Of a stretch of 64,000 nucleotides of DNA, positions 1-8,800 are shown one piece after another; position 1 is the first letter of the stretch; each line of letters begins with the position of its first letter. Below the pieces are notes generated by a model. The model ran no database searches, was not told the DNA's origin, and was given only the letters and a program-made list of their open reading frames with translations. Position numbers and translations under genes: made by a program. The DNA comes from Panulirus ornatus (lineage: Eukaryota; Arthropoda; Malacostraca; Decapoda; Palinuridae): contig NC_092225.1 in the NCBI RefSeq assembly GCF_036320965.1, forward strand, positions 2,113,756 through 2,177,755, in the 5' to 3' direction.

Positions 1-92
1 GGTGAGGATATTCCAACAAAGGCCCAGTCCTCTGTTCCTAACGCTACCTCGCTAACGCGGGAAATGGCGAATAGTTTGAAGGAAAGAAAGAA
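1..92 (+). mobile_element. 3' part of ~240-bp RTE-derived non-autonomous element
   Basis: The right-hand (tail) part of the short element, cut by the window edge. It carries the family hallmark GCTACCTCGCTAACGCGGGA followed by AATGGCGAATAG and an A/G-rich tail (GAAAGAAAG) that runs into (TA)n. Identity comes from alignment by eye with the complete copies at 14.28, 34.58 and 58.83 kb. It forms an inverted, tail-to-tail pair with the next copy across a 24-bp (TA)n. Confidence 0.8.
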
Positions 93-115
93 TATATATA
101 TATATATATATATAT
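92..115. repeat. (TA)n microsatellite between two inverted short elements
   Basis: Perfect TA repeat of about 12 units. It is shared by the tails of the flanking plus- and minus-strand short elements and forms the loop of an inverted repeat with arms of roughly 90 bp. Confidence 0.95.
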
Positions 116-348
116 TTCTTTCTTTCAAACTATTCGCCATTTCCCGTGTTAGCGAGGTAGCGTTAAGAACAGAGGACTGGGCTTTTGAGGGAATATCCTC
201 ACCAGGCCCCCTTCTCCGTTCCTTCTTTTGGAAAAGAAAAAATAATGAGAGGGGAGGATTTCCAGCCCCCCGCTCCCTCCCCTTTTAGTCGCCTCCTACG
301 ACACGCAGGGAATACGTGGGAAGTATTCTTTCTCCCCTATCCCCAGGG

Positions 349-351
<3 letters not shown>
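115..351 (-). mobile_element. complete ~240-bp RTE-derived non-autonomous element
   Basis: Complete short element on the minus strand. Read in its own sense it starts TATCCCTGGGGATAGGGG, continues through the GAATACTTCCCACGTATTC hairpin and a G-rich stretch, and ends with GCTACCTCGC...GCGGGAAATGGCGAATAG plus a GAAA-rich tail. There is no coding capacity. The first ~130 bp resemble the 5' UTR of the full-length RTE copies at 0.7 and 49.9 kb. The last ~35 bp resemble the RTE 3' end. (TA)n lies at both ends. Confidence 0.85.

Positions 352-400
<49 letters not shown>
352..400. repeat. (TA)n microsatellite
   Basis: About 25 TA units linking the head of one short element to the tail of the next. 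Confidence 0.95.
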
Positions 401-403
<3 letters not shown>

Positions 404-636
404 TTCTTTCTTTTCTTTTTCTTCATACTATTCACCATTTCCCGCGTTAGCGAGGTAGCGTTAAGAACAGAGGACTGGGCCTTTGAGGGAATATTCTCAC
501 CTGGCCCCCTTCTCTGTTCCTTCTTTTGGAAAATTAAAAAGAAACGAGAGGGGGAGGATTTCCAGCCACCCGCTCCCTCCCCTTTTAGTGGCCTTCTACG
601 ACACGCAGGGAATACGTGGGAAGTATTCTTTCTCCC

Positions 637-637
<1 letters not shown>
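401..637 (-). mobile_element. complete ~240-bp RTE-derived non-autonomous element
   Basis: Second minus-strand copy with the same head-to-tail layout. Its head is cut at TCTCCCGTATATA, so the terminal TATCCCTGGGGATA hairpin is missing and replaced by (TA)n. A 5' loss of a few bases at a TA-rich junction fits incomplete reverse transcription. Confidence 0.85.

Positions 638-724
<87 letters not shown>
638..724. repeat. (TA)n microsatellite between two element heads
   Basis: About 43 TA units joining the head of a minus-strand short element to the head of the plus-strand RTE that follows. Confidence 0.95.
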
Positions 725-726
<2 letters not shown>

Positions 727-3700
727 CCTTTTCCCTGAGGATAGGGGGGATAGGGGATTAAGAATACTTCCCACGCATTCCTCACGTGTCGTAGAAGGCG
801 ACTAAAGGGGACAGGAGCGGGGGGCCAGAAACACTCCCCTCCTTGTATTTTAACTTTCTAAAAGGGGAAACAGAAGAAGGAGTCACGCGAGGAGTGCTCA
901 TCCTCCTCGAAGGCTCAGATTGGGGTGTCTAAATGTGTGTGGATGTAACCAAGATGAGAAAAAAGGAGAGATAGGTAGTATGTTTGAGGAAAGGAACCTG
1001 GATGTTTTGTCTCTGAGTGAAACGAAGCTGAAAGGTAAAGGGAAGAGTGGTTTGGGAATGCCTTGGGAGTAAAGTCAGGGGTTAGTGAGAGGACAAGAGC
1101 AAGGGAAGGAGTAGCACTACTCCTGAATCAGGAGTTGTGGGAGTATGTGATAGAGTGTAAGAAAGTAAATTCTAGATTGATATGGGTAACACTGAAAGTT
1201 GATGGAGAGAGATGGGTGATTATTGGTGCATATGCACCTGGGCATGAGAAGAAAGATCATGAGAGGCAAGTGTTTTGGGAGCAGCTGAATGAGTGTGTTA
1301 GTGGTTTTGATGCAAAAAGACCGGGTTATCGTGATGGGTGATTTGAATGCAAAGGTGAATAATGTGGCAGTTGAGGGAATAATTGGTATACATGGAGTGT
1401 TCAGTGTTGTAAATGGAAATGGTGAAGAGCTTGTAGATTTATGTGCTGAGAAAGGACTGGTGATTGGGAATACCTGGTTTAAAAAGCGAGATATACATAA
1501 GTATACGTATGTAAGTAGGAGAGATGGCCAGAGAGCGTTATTGGATTACGTGTTAATTGATAGACGCACGAAAGAGAGACTTTTGGATGTTAATGTGCTG
1601 AGAGGTGCAACTGGAGGGATGTCTGATCATTACCTTGTGGAAGCAAAGGTGAAGATTTGTGGGGGTTTTCAGAAAAGAAGAGAGAATGTTGGGGTGAAGA
1701 GAGTGGTGAGAGTAAGTGAGCTTGGGAAGGAGACTTGTGTGAGGAAGTACCAGGAGAGACTGAGTACAGAATGGAAAAAGGTAAGTACAAAGGAGGTAAG
1801 GGGGGTGGGAGAGGAATGAGATGTATTTAGGGAAGCAGTGATGGCTTGCGCAAAAGATGCTTGTGGCATGAGAAGCGTGGGAGGTGGGTTGATTAGAAAA
1901 GGTAGTGAGTGGTGGGATGAAGAAGTAAGATTATTAGTGAAAGAGAAGAGAGAGGCATTTGAACGATTTTTGCAGGGAAAAAATGCAAATGAGTGGGAGA
2001 GGTATAAAAGAAAGAGGCAAGAGGTCAAGAGAAAGGTGCAAGAGGTGAAAAAGAGGGCAAATGAGAGTTGGGGCGAGAGAGTATCATTAAATTTTGGGGA
2101 GAATAAAAAGATGTTTTGGAAGGAGGTAAATAAAGTGCGTAAGACAAGGAAGCAAATGGGAACTTCAGTGAAGGGGGCAAATGGGGAGGTAATAACAAGT
2201 AGTGGTGATGTGAGAAGGAGATGGAGTGAGTATTTTGAAGGTTTGTTGAGTGTGTTTGATGATAGAGTGGCAGATGTGGGGTGTCTTGGTCGAGGTGGTG
2301 TGCAAAGTGAGAGGGTTAGGGAAAATGATTTGGTAAATAGAGAAGAGGTAGTAAAAGCTTTGCGGAAGATGAAAGCCGGCAAAGCAGCAGGTTTGGATGG
2401 CATTGCAGTGGAATTTATTAAAAAAGGGGGTGACTGTATTGTTGACTGGTTGGTAAGGTTATTTAATGTATGTATGATTCATGGTGAGGTGCCTGAGGAT
2501 TGGCGGAATGCTTGCATAGTGCCATTGTACAAAGGCAAAGGGGATAAGAGTGAGTGCTCAAATTACAGAGGTATAAGTTTGTTGAGTATTCCTGGTAAAT
2601 TATATGGGAGGGTATTGATTGAGAGGGTGAAGGCATGTACAGAGCAACAGATTGGGGAAGAGCAGTGTGGTTTCAGAAGTGGTAGAGGATGTGTGGATCA
2701 GGTGTTTGCTTTGAAGAATATATGCGAGAAATACTTAGAAAAACAAATGGATTTGTATGTAGCATTTATGAATCTGGAGAAGGCATATGATAGAGTTGAT
2801 AGAGATGCTCTGTGGAAGGTATTAAGAATATATGGTGTGGGAGGCAAGTTGTTAGAAGCAGTGAAAAGTTTTTATCGAGGATGTAAGGCATGTGTACGTG
2901 TAGGAAGAGAGGAAAGTGATTGGTTCTCAGTGAATGTAGTTTTACGGCAGGGGTGTGTGATGTCTCCATGGTTGTTTAATTTGTTTATTGATGGGGTTGT
3001 TAGGGAGGTGAATGCAAGAGTTTTGGAAAGAGGGGCAAGTATGAAGTCTGTTGTGGATGAGAGAGCTTGGGAAGTGAGTCAGTTGTTGTTCGCTGATGAT
3101 ACAGCGCTGGTGGCTGATTCATGTGAGAAACTGCAGAAGCTGGTGACTGAGTTTGGTAAAGTGTGTGAAAGAAGAAAGTTAAGAGTAAATGTGAATAAGA
3201 GCAAGGTTATTAGGTACAGTGGGGTTGAGGGTCAAGTCAATTGGGAGGTAAGTTTGAATGGAGAAAAACTGGAGGAAGTGAATGTTTCAGATATCTGGGA
3301 GTGGATCTGGCAGCGGATGGAACCATGGAAGCGGAAGTGAATCATAGGGTGGGTGAGGGGGCGAAAATTCTGGGAGCCTTGAAGAATGTGTGGAAGTCGA
3401 GAACATTATCTCGGAAAGCAAAAATGTGTATGTTTGAAGTAATAGTGGTTCCAACAATGTTGTATGGTTGCCAGGCGTAGGCTATGGATAGAGTTGTGCG
3501 CAGGAGGGTGATGTGCTGGAAATGAGATGTTTGAGGACAATATGTGGTGTGAGGTCTTTTGATCGAGTAAGTAATGTAAGGGTGAGAGAGATGTGTGGAA
3601 ATAAAAAGAGTGTGGTTGAGAGAGCAGAAGAGGGTGTTTTGAAATGGTTTGGTCACATGGAGAGAATGAGTGGGGAAAGATTGGCCAAGAGGATATATGT

Positions 3701-4310
3701 GTCGGAGGTGGAGGGAACGAGGAGAAGTGGGAGACCAAATTGGAGGTGGAAAGATGGAGTGAAAAAGATTTTGAGTGATCGGGGCCTGAACATGCAGGAG
3801 GGTGAAAGGCGTGCAAGGCATAGAGTGAATTGGAACGATGTGGTATACCGGGGTCGACGTGCTGTCAATGGATTGAGCCAGGGCATGTGAAGCGTCTGGG
3901 GTAAACCATGCAAAGTGTGTGGGGCCTGGATGTGGAAAGGGAGCTGTGGTTTCGGTGCATTATTACATGACAGCTAGAGACTGAGTGTGAACGAATGGGG
4001 CCTTTGGTGTTTTTCCTAGCGCTACCTCGCACACATGAGGGGGGAGGGGGTTGTTATTCCATGTGTGGTAAGGTGGCGATGGGAACAAATAAAGGCAGAC
4101 AGTATGAATTATGTACATGTGTATATATGTATATGTCTGTGTGTGTATATATATGTGTACATTGAGATGTATAGGTATGTATATTGTGCATGGGTGGACA
4201 TGTATGTATATGCATGTGTATGTGGGCGGGTTGGACCATTCTTTCGCCTGTTTCCTTGCGCTACCTCGCTAACGCGGGAGACAGCGACAGAGCAAAATAA
4301 ATAAATAAAT

Positions 4311-4312
<2 letters not shown>
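725..4312 (+). mobile_element. near full-length RTE-like non-LTR retrotransposon, decayed
   Basis: A copy with both ends. The 5' UTR (725-~870) has the CCTGAGGATAGGGG head, followed by endonuclease and RT coding, a long-form 3' UTR (3891-4312) and an AATAAATAAAT tail running into (TA)n. The 3' UTR carries two related GCTACCTCGC blocks, at about 4020 and 4260. The length of about 3.6 kb suits RTE elements, which lack a separate gag ORF. The frame is broken many times, so the copy cannot move by itself. No target-site duplication can be read because both flanks are (TA)n. Confidence 0.9.
880..3890 (+). pseudogene. RTE endonuclease-reverse transcriptase pseudogene
   Basis: Relative to the better copy at 46.8-49.7 kb, the start ATG is AGG here. 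One-base changes shift the frame near 1050 and 1310. TGA at 1817 interrupts the linker, a one-base deletion near 3283 shifts the frame before the [10 protein letters not shown] motif, TGG has become TAG at 3478, and another base is lost near 3508. Recognisable parts are the endonuclease with GAYAPG, GDLNA and SDH motifs (about 1210-1640) and the RT with [16 protein letters not shown], the first catalytic Asp region ([11 protein letters not shown], with Asp changed to Asn) and [12 protein letters not shown]. The C-terminal region has a WFGHMERM motif. The product would nick DNA and copy the element RNA by target-primed reverse transcription. This copy is dead. Confidence 0.92.

Positions 4313-4365
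<53 letters not shown>
4313..4365. repeat. (TA)n microsatellite between two RTE tails
   Basis: About 26 TA units lying between the 3' tail of the plus-strand RTE and the 3' tail of a minus-strand RTE fragment, a convergent tail-to-tail arrangement. Confidence 0.95.
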
Positions 4366-4369
<4 letters not shown>

Positions 4370-5050
4370 TTTGTCGCTCTGTCTCCCACGTTAGCAAGGA
4401 AACAGACGAAAGAATGGCCCAACCCACCCACATACACATGTATATACATACACGTCCACACACGCAAATATACATACCTATACAACTCAACGTATACATA
4501 TATATACACACTCATAGAAATACAACCCTCTCCCCCCGCATGTGCGCGAGGTAGCGCTAGGAAAAGAAAACAAAGGCCACATTCGTTCACACTCAGTCTC
4601 TAGCTGTCATGTATAATGCGCTGAAGCCATACCTCCCTTTCCACATCCAGGCTCCACAGAACTTTCCATGGTTTACCCCAGACGCTTCACATGCACTGGT
4701 TCAATCCACTGACAGTGCGTCGGCTCCGGTATACCACATCGTTCCTATTCACTCTGTTCCTTGCACGCTTCACCCTTCTGTACTTTCAGGCCCCGATCAC
4801 TCAAAATCCTTTTCATTCCACCCTTCCACCTACAATTAGGTCTCCCACTTCTCCTCGTTCCCTCCACCTCTGACACATATCCTCTCTGTCATTCTTTCCT
4901 CACTCATTCTCTCCATATGTCCAAACCATTTCAACACTCTCTTCTTCTCTCACAACCACACTATTTTATCTCCACACATTTCTCTTATCCTTTCATTACT
5001 TACTCGACCAAACCATCTCACACAATATATTGTATTCAAACATCTCATAT
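4366..5050 (-). mobile_element. 5'-truncated RTE copy, long-form 3' UTR plus RT C-terminus
   Basis: Minus-strand RTE 3' part: long-form 3' UTR (about 4366-4690) and the last ~120 codons of the polyprotein, with decayed counterparts of the RGRPNW and WFGHMERM regions. It is truncated near 5044 in the region coding LRTICGVRW. It is more divergent than the other copies and has no open frame, so it is an older insertion. Confidence 0.85.
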
Positions 5051-5200
5051 CCGACTCAAGTATATACCTGGCACCGGTAAGAGGCGTAAAGCCTCCTAAA
5101 GCTTTCACATGACCCTCAGCTTACCGTTAGTGACAAAGTAAACAAAGTTTCTCTCTGACTAAAGCGCTTCATATATTTACTTTGGGTTCAGAGTTGACTC
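5051..5200. other. unassigned spacer
   Basis: Non-repetitive sequence between the RTE fragment and the CAGC/GCCA array. I see no feature in it. Confidence 0.4.
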
Positions 5201-5595
5201 GGCCGCCAAGCTGCTAGCCAGGCACCCAGCCAGCCAACTAGGCAGCTACCTAGGCATCCAGACAGGTAGCCAGCCAGCCAACAAGGTAGACTGCCATGCA
5301 GCTAGCCAGTCAGCCAACCAGCCAAACAGATGGTTAGCCAGCCAGCTAGCCAGTCAATCAGGTGCCCAGTAAGCCATTCGGGTAGCTGGCCAGCTATTCC
5401 GCTAGCCGGCAGGCCAGCCAGGTCCCCAGTCAAGCACTTCTGTAGAGGTCGGTAACCAGCAAGCCTGCTAGGTAGGCGTCCAGGTAGCCAGGTAGCCAGC
5501 CAGCCAGGTAGGCAGGTAGGCAGATACGTGGAGAGGCAGCCAGCCAGCCATCCAGCCGGGTAGCTAGCCAGCCACCCAGCCAGCCAGCTGGGCGA
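5201..5595. repeat. degenerate GCCA/CAGC-rich tandem array
   Basis: Dense imperfect repetition of AGCCAGCCAGC, GCTAGCCAG and GGTAGCCAG over ~390 bp. It behaves like a drifting tetranucleotide (CAGC) array with interruptions that create an irregular longer period. Confidence 0.85.
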
Positions 5596-5605
5596 TATTC
5601 GCTTG

Positions 5606-5822
5606 TCAAACTTCAGCTGTTTCTGTTGACTACTTTCAGTAATCAGTTTCTCTGACGTCAGCTGTTAATTTCCCTAGCGTCAGCAGTCAGTCTCGCTAAC
5701 ACCTAGTCTATTCCCCTGACATCGGCAGTCAGCTTCCCTGACGACATCCGTCAGTATCCCTGACGTCGGTAACAAGTATCCCAGCCGTCAACGGTCAGCT
5801 TCCCTGACGTCATCTCCTGGGA
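5606..5822. repeat. degenerate ~28-bp minisatellite with CCCTGACGTC core
   Basis: Repeated blocks of the form CAGTCAGCTTCCCTGACGTC with substitutions and indels, about seven copies. The TGACGTCA-like core resembles a CRE palindrome, but this is probably incidental to the repeat. Confidence 0.75.
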
Positions 5823-5825
5823 TCA

Positions 5826-5844
5826 CCCCCCCCCCCCCCCCCCC
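5826..5844. repeat. poly-C tract
   Basis: Uninterrupted run of 19 C. Its true length is uncertain because of sequencing of homopolymers. Confidence 0.9.
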
Positions 5845-6313
5845 TCCCAGCATGTGCTGAAAACACATGAAAAGGATAATGAAGAACAAATATATTATGT
5901 AGCAGATGACAGTCATCTGTGAATTAGAGGGCAAAAGTTTAGTCTTAAAGTATTTTGTTCAAAAGATGTATGAAAAAGTAGCAAATGTCTTTTTCTTGAC
6001 TGTCTAACTTAGCCATTTACCTGACATATTCTCACATTAATGTCTTACGTTATTATGTTAATGCTGGTCTTTAGCGTATGAGTCCGGTTGTGATTCGTTG
6101 TACAACTGAACCAGTGTAATACGCTGTCTGTACTCACGTCATAGTCTCACCGTACGCTGGACATGAGCGATCTCTGTCATTAACTTTTCCATCATTTTGT
6201 TAACATGATCATACGACCCAAGATAGTAGCTGTCGTATTCAATCGTTGAGCACAAATAATTCACCGGTAGACCAAGTTAAACCTGAGAATTCCTGGCCAG
6301 TGTTTCGCTGAAA
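5845..6313. other. unassigned sequence
   Basis: No coding signal or recognisable element. Motifs like TCGTTGAAC and CTGAACA recur at irregular spacing from about 6100, as if this were an old decayed version of the 37-bp repeat that follows. Confidence 0.4.
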
Positions 6314-6430
6314 CTGAACACTTCCCTACGACTGTCATGATTTCGTTAACCTGAACATCTCCCTAAGTCTGTCATGATTTCGTTAACCTGAACATCTCCC
6401 TAAGTCTGTCATGATTTCGTTAACCTGAAC
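6314..6430. repeat. 37-bp minisatellite, three copies
   Basis: Three adjacent copies that begin CTGAACA and end GTCATGATTTCGTTAAC. Copies two and three are identical and copy one has a few differences (CACTTCCCTACGACT versus CATCTCCCTAAGTCT). Confidence 0.92.
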
Positions 6431-6664
6431 AAATCTTGACCACCATTAAGTAGAATGTATGATTAACTTCATCTTACCTCGTTGAACATGAACTATGTCT
6501 TGCCAAATTTCTCATTATATCTTCAAGGATGAACATCTCTTGGCCAGTTTCTTAGTACATAATTGTGCCTGAACATTCCAGGCCCGTGTGTACCACCTCG
6601 TTGCACACCTCCCGGGGTTTGCTGAAGCTGAAGGATTCCAGGACAGTTTTTCTTTATTCATTTT

Positions 6665-6865
6665 TAGCTAAACTGTTCCTGGTATTTTTAGCTAAACTGT
6701 TCCTGGTATTTTAGCTAAACTGTTCCCGGTATTTTTAGCTAAACTGTTCCTGGTATTTCAAGTTAAACTGTTCCCGTTATTTTTAGCTAAACTGTTCCTG
6801 GTATTTTTAGCTAAACTGTTCCTGGTATTTTCTGTAGTGTTTCGTATTTTCTGTAGTGTTTCGTT
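6665..6865. repeat. 25-bp minisatellite, about seven copies, plus 19-bp duplicate
   Basis: The unit TAGCTAAACTGTTCCTGG plus TATTTTT repeats about seven times with minor changes. It is followed at once by two copies of a 19-bp unit, TATTTTCTGTAGTGTTTCG. Confidence 0.92.
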
Positions 6866-7635
6866 TCATCTAAGCCATCCCCAGGCGGGTTATCAGGTTC
6901 TTTCTAGAACTGAACACTCCCCAGAGCACGTCTCGTTGTACCCTGAGTAATACCTTCCTGTTTCTCATCATCTCGTTGAATTCAAACGACCTTGTACCTC
7001 GTTCACCCTGAACCATTGTAACACTAGGCTGGTAACGACCTCTTCACCTCGTTTCGAGACTTAAAAGACCTCACCTCGGCAGACGCCTGCTTGCAGGGCC
7101 TCCCGTTTTGTAAGTCGATGGCATGGAGGGGAGGGGGGGGGTCCTATCCCCCTGCTGGTTGCCCACCTGCACGTCCGGCAGGTTGACCTGCCTCAGCGCA
7201 GGCGCAGTCATCTTTAATCATGGTCACCACGATTGTTTACGTTTGTTTTTCTGAGTAGCTTATAATGAGCTCAAGAAGACCAAGGAAATATGCACCAGCC
7301 AATTATTAAGACTATCTATCACAGATTCTTATATAAATGTCATTTTCCGGTCAACATCTTCAGAAAAGATTTTATGCAAATTATGTCATAGCCGGATTTT
7401 TTTTTTTTTCAGAAAGGCGTCTAATCCAGGTTCCGCACTTTAAGGGAAACCAAATTTACCATAAGTTCGGAGTCAGCGAGACTGAGCCTCTAAGAGAGGG
7501 AGAGTCATTTACATACGTACTGAGGAAATATTAGCATACAAAAAAGTGTCCCTTCTTAGAACGGCCGAGCTCTGAGGCAAGACCTGAATATATATCTCGC
7601 TCAGTGCATACGTCGCGGGTAGTTGTGTATATGTC

Positions 7636-7642
<7 letters not shown>
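6866..7642. other. unassigned sequence
   Basis: No supported gene. It includes a G-rich patch near 7125-7140 and a decayed CTCGTT...CTGAAC motif recurrence similar to the 6.1-6.5 kb region. Confidence 0.4.

Positions 7643-7725
<83 letters not shown>
7643..7725. repeat. (GA)n microsatellite
   Basis: About 41 perfect GA units. Confidence 0.97.
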
Positions 7726-7728
<3 letters not shown>

Positions 7729-7732
7729 ATTT

Positions 7733-7821
7733 CGTGATTATATTGCAGGGGGAGGGTTTTACACTTGTGTTCCCCCATCTATTAACCTTGTAAATATCAA
7801 CTGTGTTTTTATTCCTACGTG

Positions 7822-7856
<35 letters not shown>
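7733..7856 (+). repeat. SINE body module with (CA)n
   Basis: A ~90-bp module, with TTTTACACTTGTGTTCCCCC then TTAACCTTGTAAAT, ending in (AC)17. The same module recurs at 7938, 8262, 31366 and 31685, each time next to a CA/TG dinucleotide array. It is probably the non-tRNA body of the SINE family whose tRNA-like head lies next to it. Confidence 0.6.
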
Positions 7857-7858
<2 letters not shown>

Positions 7859-7932
7859 TAGGATTCGATCCCATGCGGGCCCGTGATGACTCATGATCAT
7901 TAGGACTAACCACTAGACCACGGAAGCCCGTG
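7857..7932 (-). mobile_element. tRNA-derived SINE head
   Basis: On the minus strand this reads GGGCTTCCGTGGTCTAGTGG...GGATCGAATCC. The A box TGGTCTAGTGG and B box GGATCGAATCC fit RNA polymerase III internal promoters. The cloverleaf arms are not complete and no CCA-end acceptor pairing is apparent, so I call it a SINE and not a tRNA gene. Confidence 0.7.
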
Positions 7933-7937
7933 CGTGT

Positions 7938-8057
7938 GTATGATTATCATATATGTTATACGGGGAGGGAGTTGTACACTGGAGTTGCCTCGTCTCGTAG
8001 CCTTGTATATATTTGTTACGTCTTTACTCTTGTACACACACACACACACACACACAC
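7938..8057 (+). repeat. SINE body module with (CA)n
   Basis: Second copy of the body module (GGGGAGGGAGTTGTACACTGG, then GTAGCCTTGTATAT, then CTTTACTCTTGT), ending in an (AC)12 array. Confidence 0.6.
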
Positions 8058-8059
8058 TA

Positions 8060-8230
8060 CGGGTCTCCGTGGTGTAGTGGTTAGCGTTACTGACCAGGAA
8101 TCAGCACGGGCCTGCCCGAGGTCGGACCCGTATCGGTTCAAATCCTGAGTGTGGCAGTCGGACTACACCCAACCCAGGTGTTTATCTCCTCTTGTTGCTG
8201 GTGTATAAATGAGTATCTGGCGCAGGCTGA

Positions 8231-8260
<30 letters not shown>
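8060..8260 (+). mobile_element. tRNA-derived SINE
   Basis: The head reads GTCTCCGTGGTGTAGTGGTT. The A box TGGTGTAGTGG is at 8070-8080 and the B box GGTTCAAATCC at 8135-8145, both perfect consensus matches. The spacing between boxes is longer than in a normal tRNA, and a tRNA-unrelated region and (TG)n follow. It is likely a pol III-transcribed retroposon that depends on a LINE for mobility. Confidence 0.75.
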
Positions 8261-8261
<1 letters not shown>

Positions 8262-8345
8262 GTGGTTACTTATGGCTATAAATTTGTGAATATGGGGAGA
8301 CAGTTTTGCATTCGTGGGCCCCATCTCTTAACTTCACAGTTTTTT
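8262..8345 (+). repeat. SINE body module, third copy
   Basis: AATATGGGGAGACAGTTTTG, then CATTCGTGGGCCCC and TCTTAACTT resemble the modules at 7733 and 7938. It directly follows (TG)n. Confidence 0.5.
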
Positions 8346-8800
8346 CCATTTTTACTCTTAAATTTCCCTGTGGTCATTATTCACTTGCTCTTGATCCAGC
8401 TTGTTCCATAATGTCCACTTCTTTGGCAAGAGAAATGCTTCAGGTCGTCGCTAATGCCATTTTCTTTCCCAGTATCCTGTTATAGCCCCCCCGGTTCTTG
8501 AGTCATCGTGGATTTCAAAGAACTGGTTTATATAACATTACTTTTGACCTCTAGGAACTCAGAATTGGTCATCTTGTCTTCATTAGTCGTCCGCCGCTCT
8601 GCTGTAGGGAGAGGAGGGACCTCGTTTCTCCCTTCATAACTCATTCATTTAACTCTGGCACCAACCTCGTTGCCTTCACTTGGACCTTCTCCAGCAGTTC
8701 CTCCTGTATCCTCTAGTGGAAGGATACTGATGATGAATATTTTAGCTTTTAGATCGAACTCTGTTCTCTAACATCTCTTTCTCCATGTGCCTATGGGCAG
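8346..8800. other. unassigned sequence next to a LINE remnant
   Basis: Pyrimidine-rich sequence without an open frame. It may be the decayed 3' end of the minus-strand LINE at 8.8-10.3 kb, but I cannot show that. Confidence 0.35.

Noticed and set aside
725..900. Promoter of the RTE
   Set aside because: An internal promoter is expected in the 5' UTR for such elements, but no specific initiator or box can be supported from this sequence alone.
8060..8165. Functional tRNA gene
   Set aside because: A and B boxes are good, but the acceptor, D and anticodon arms do not pair and the box spacing is too long. It is SINE-type.
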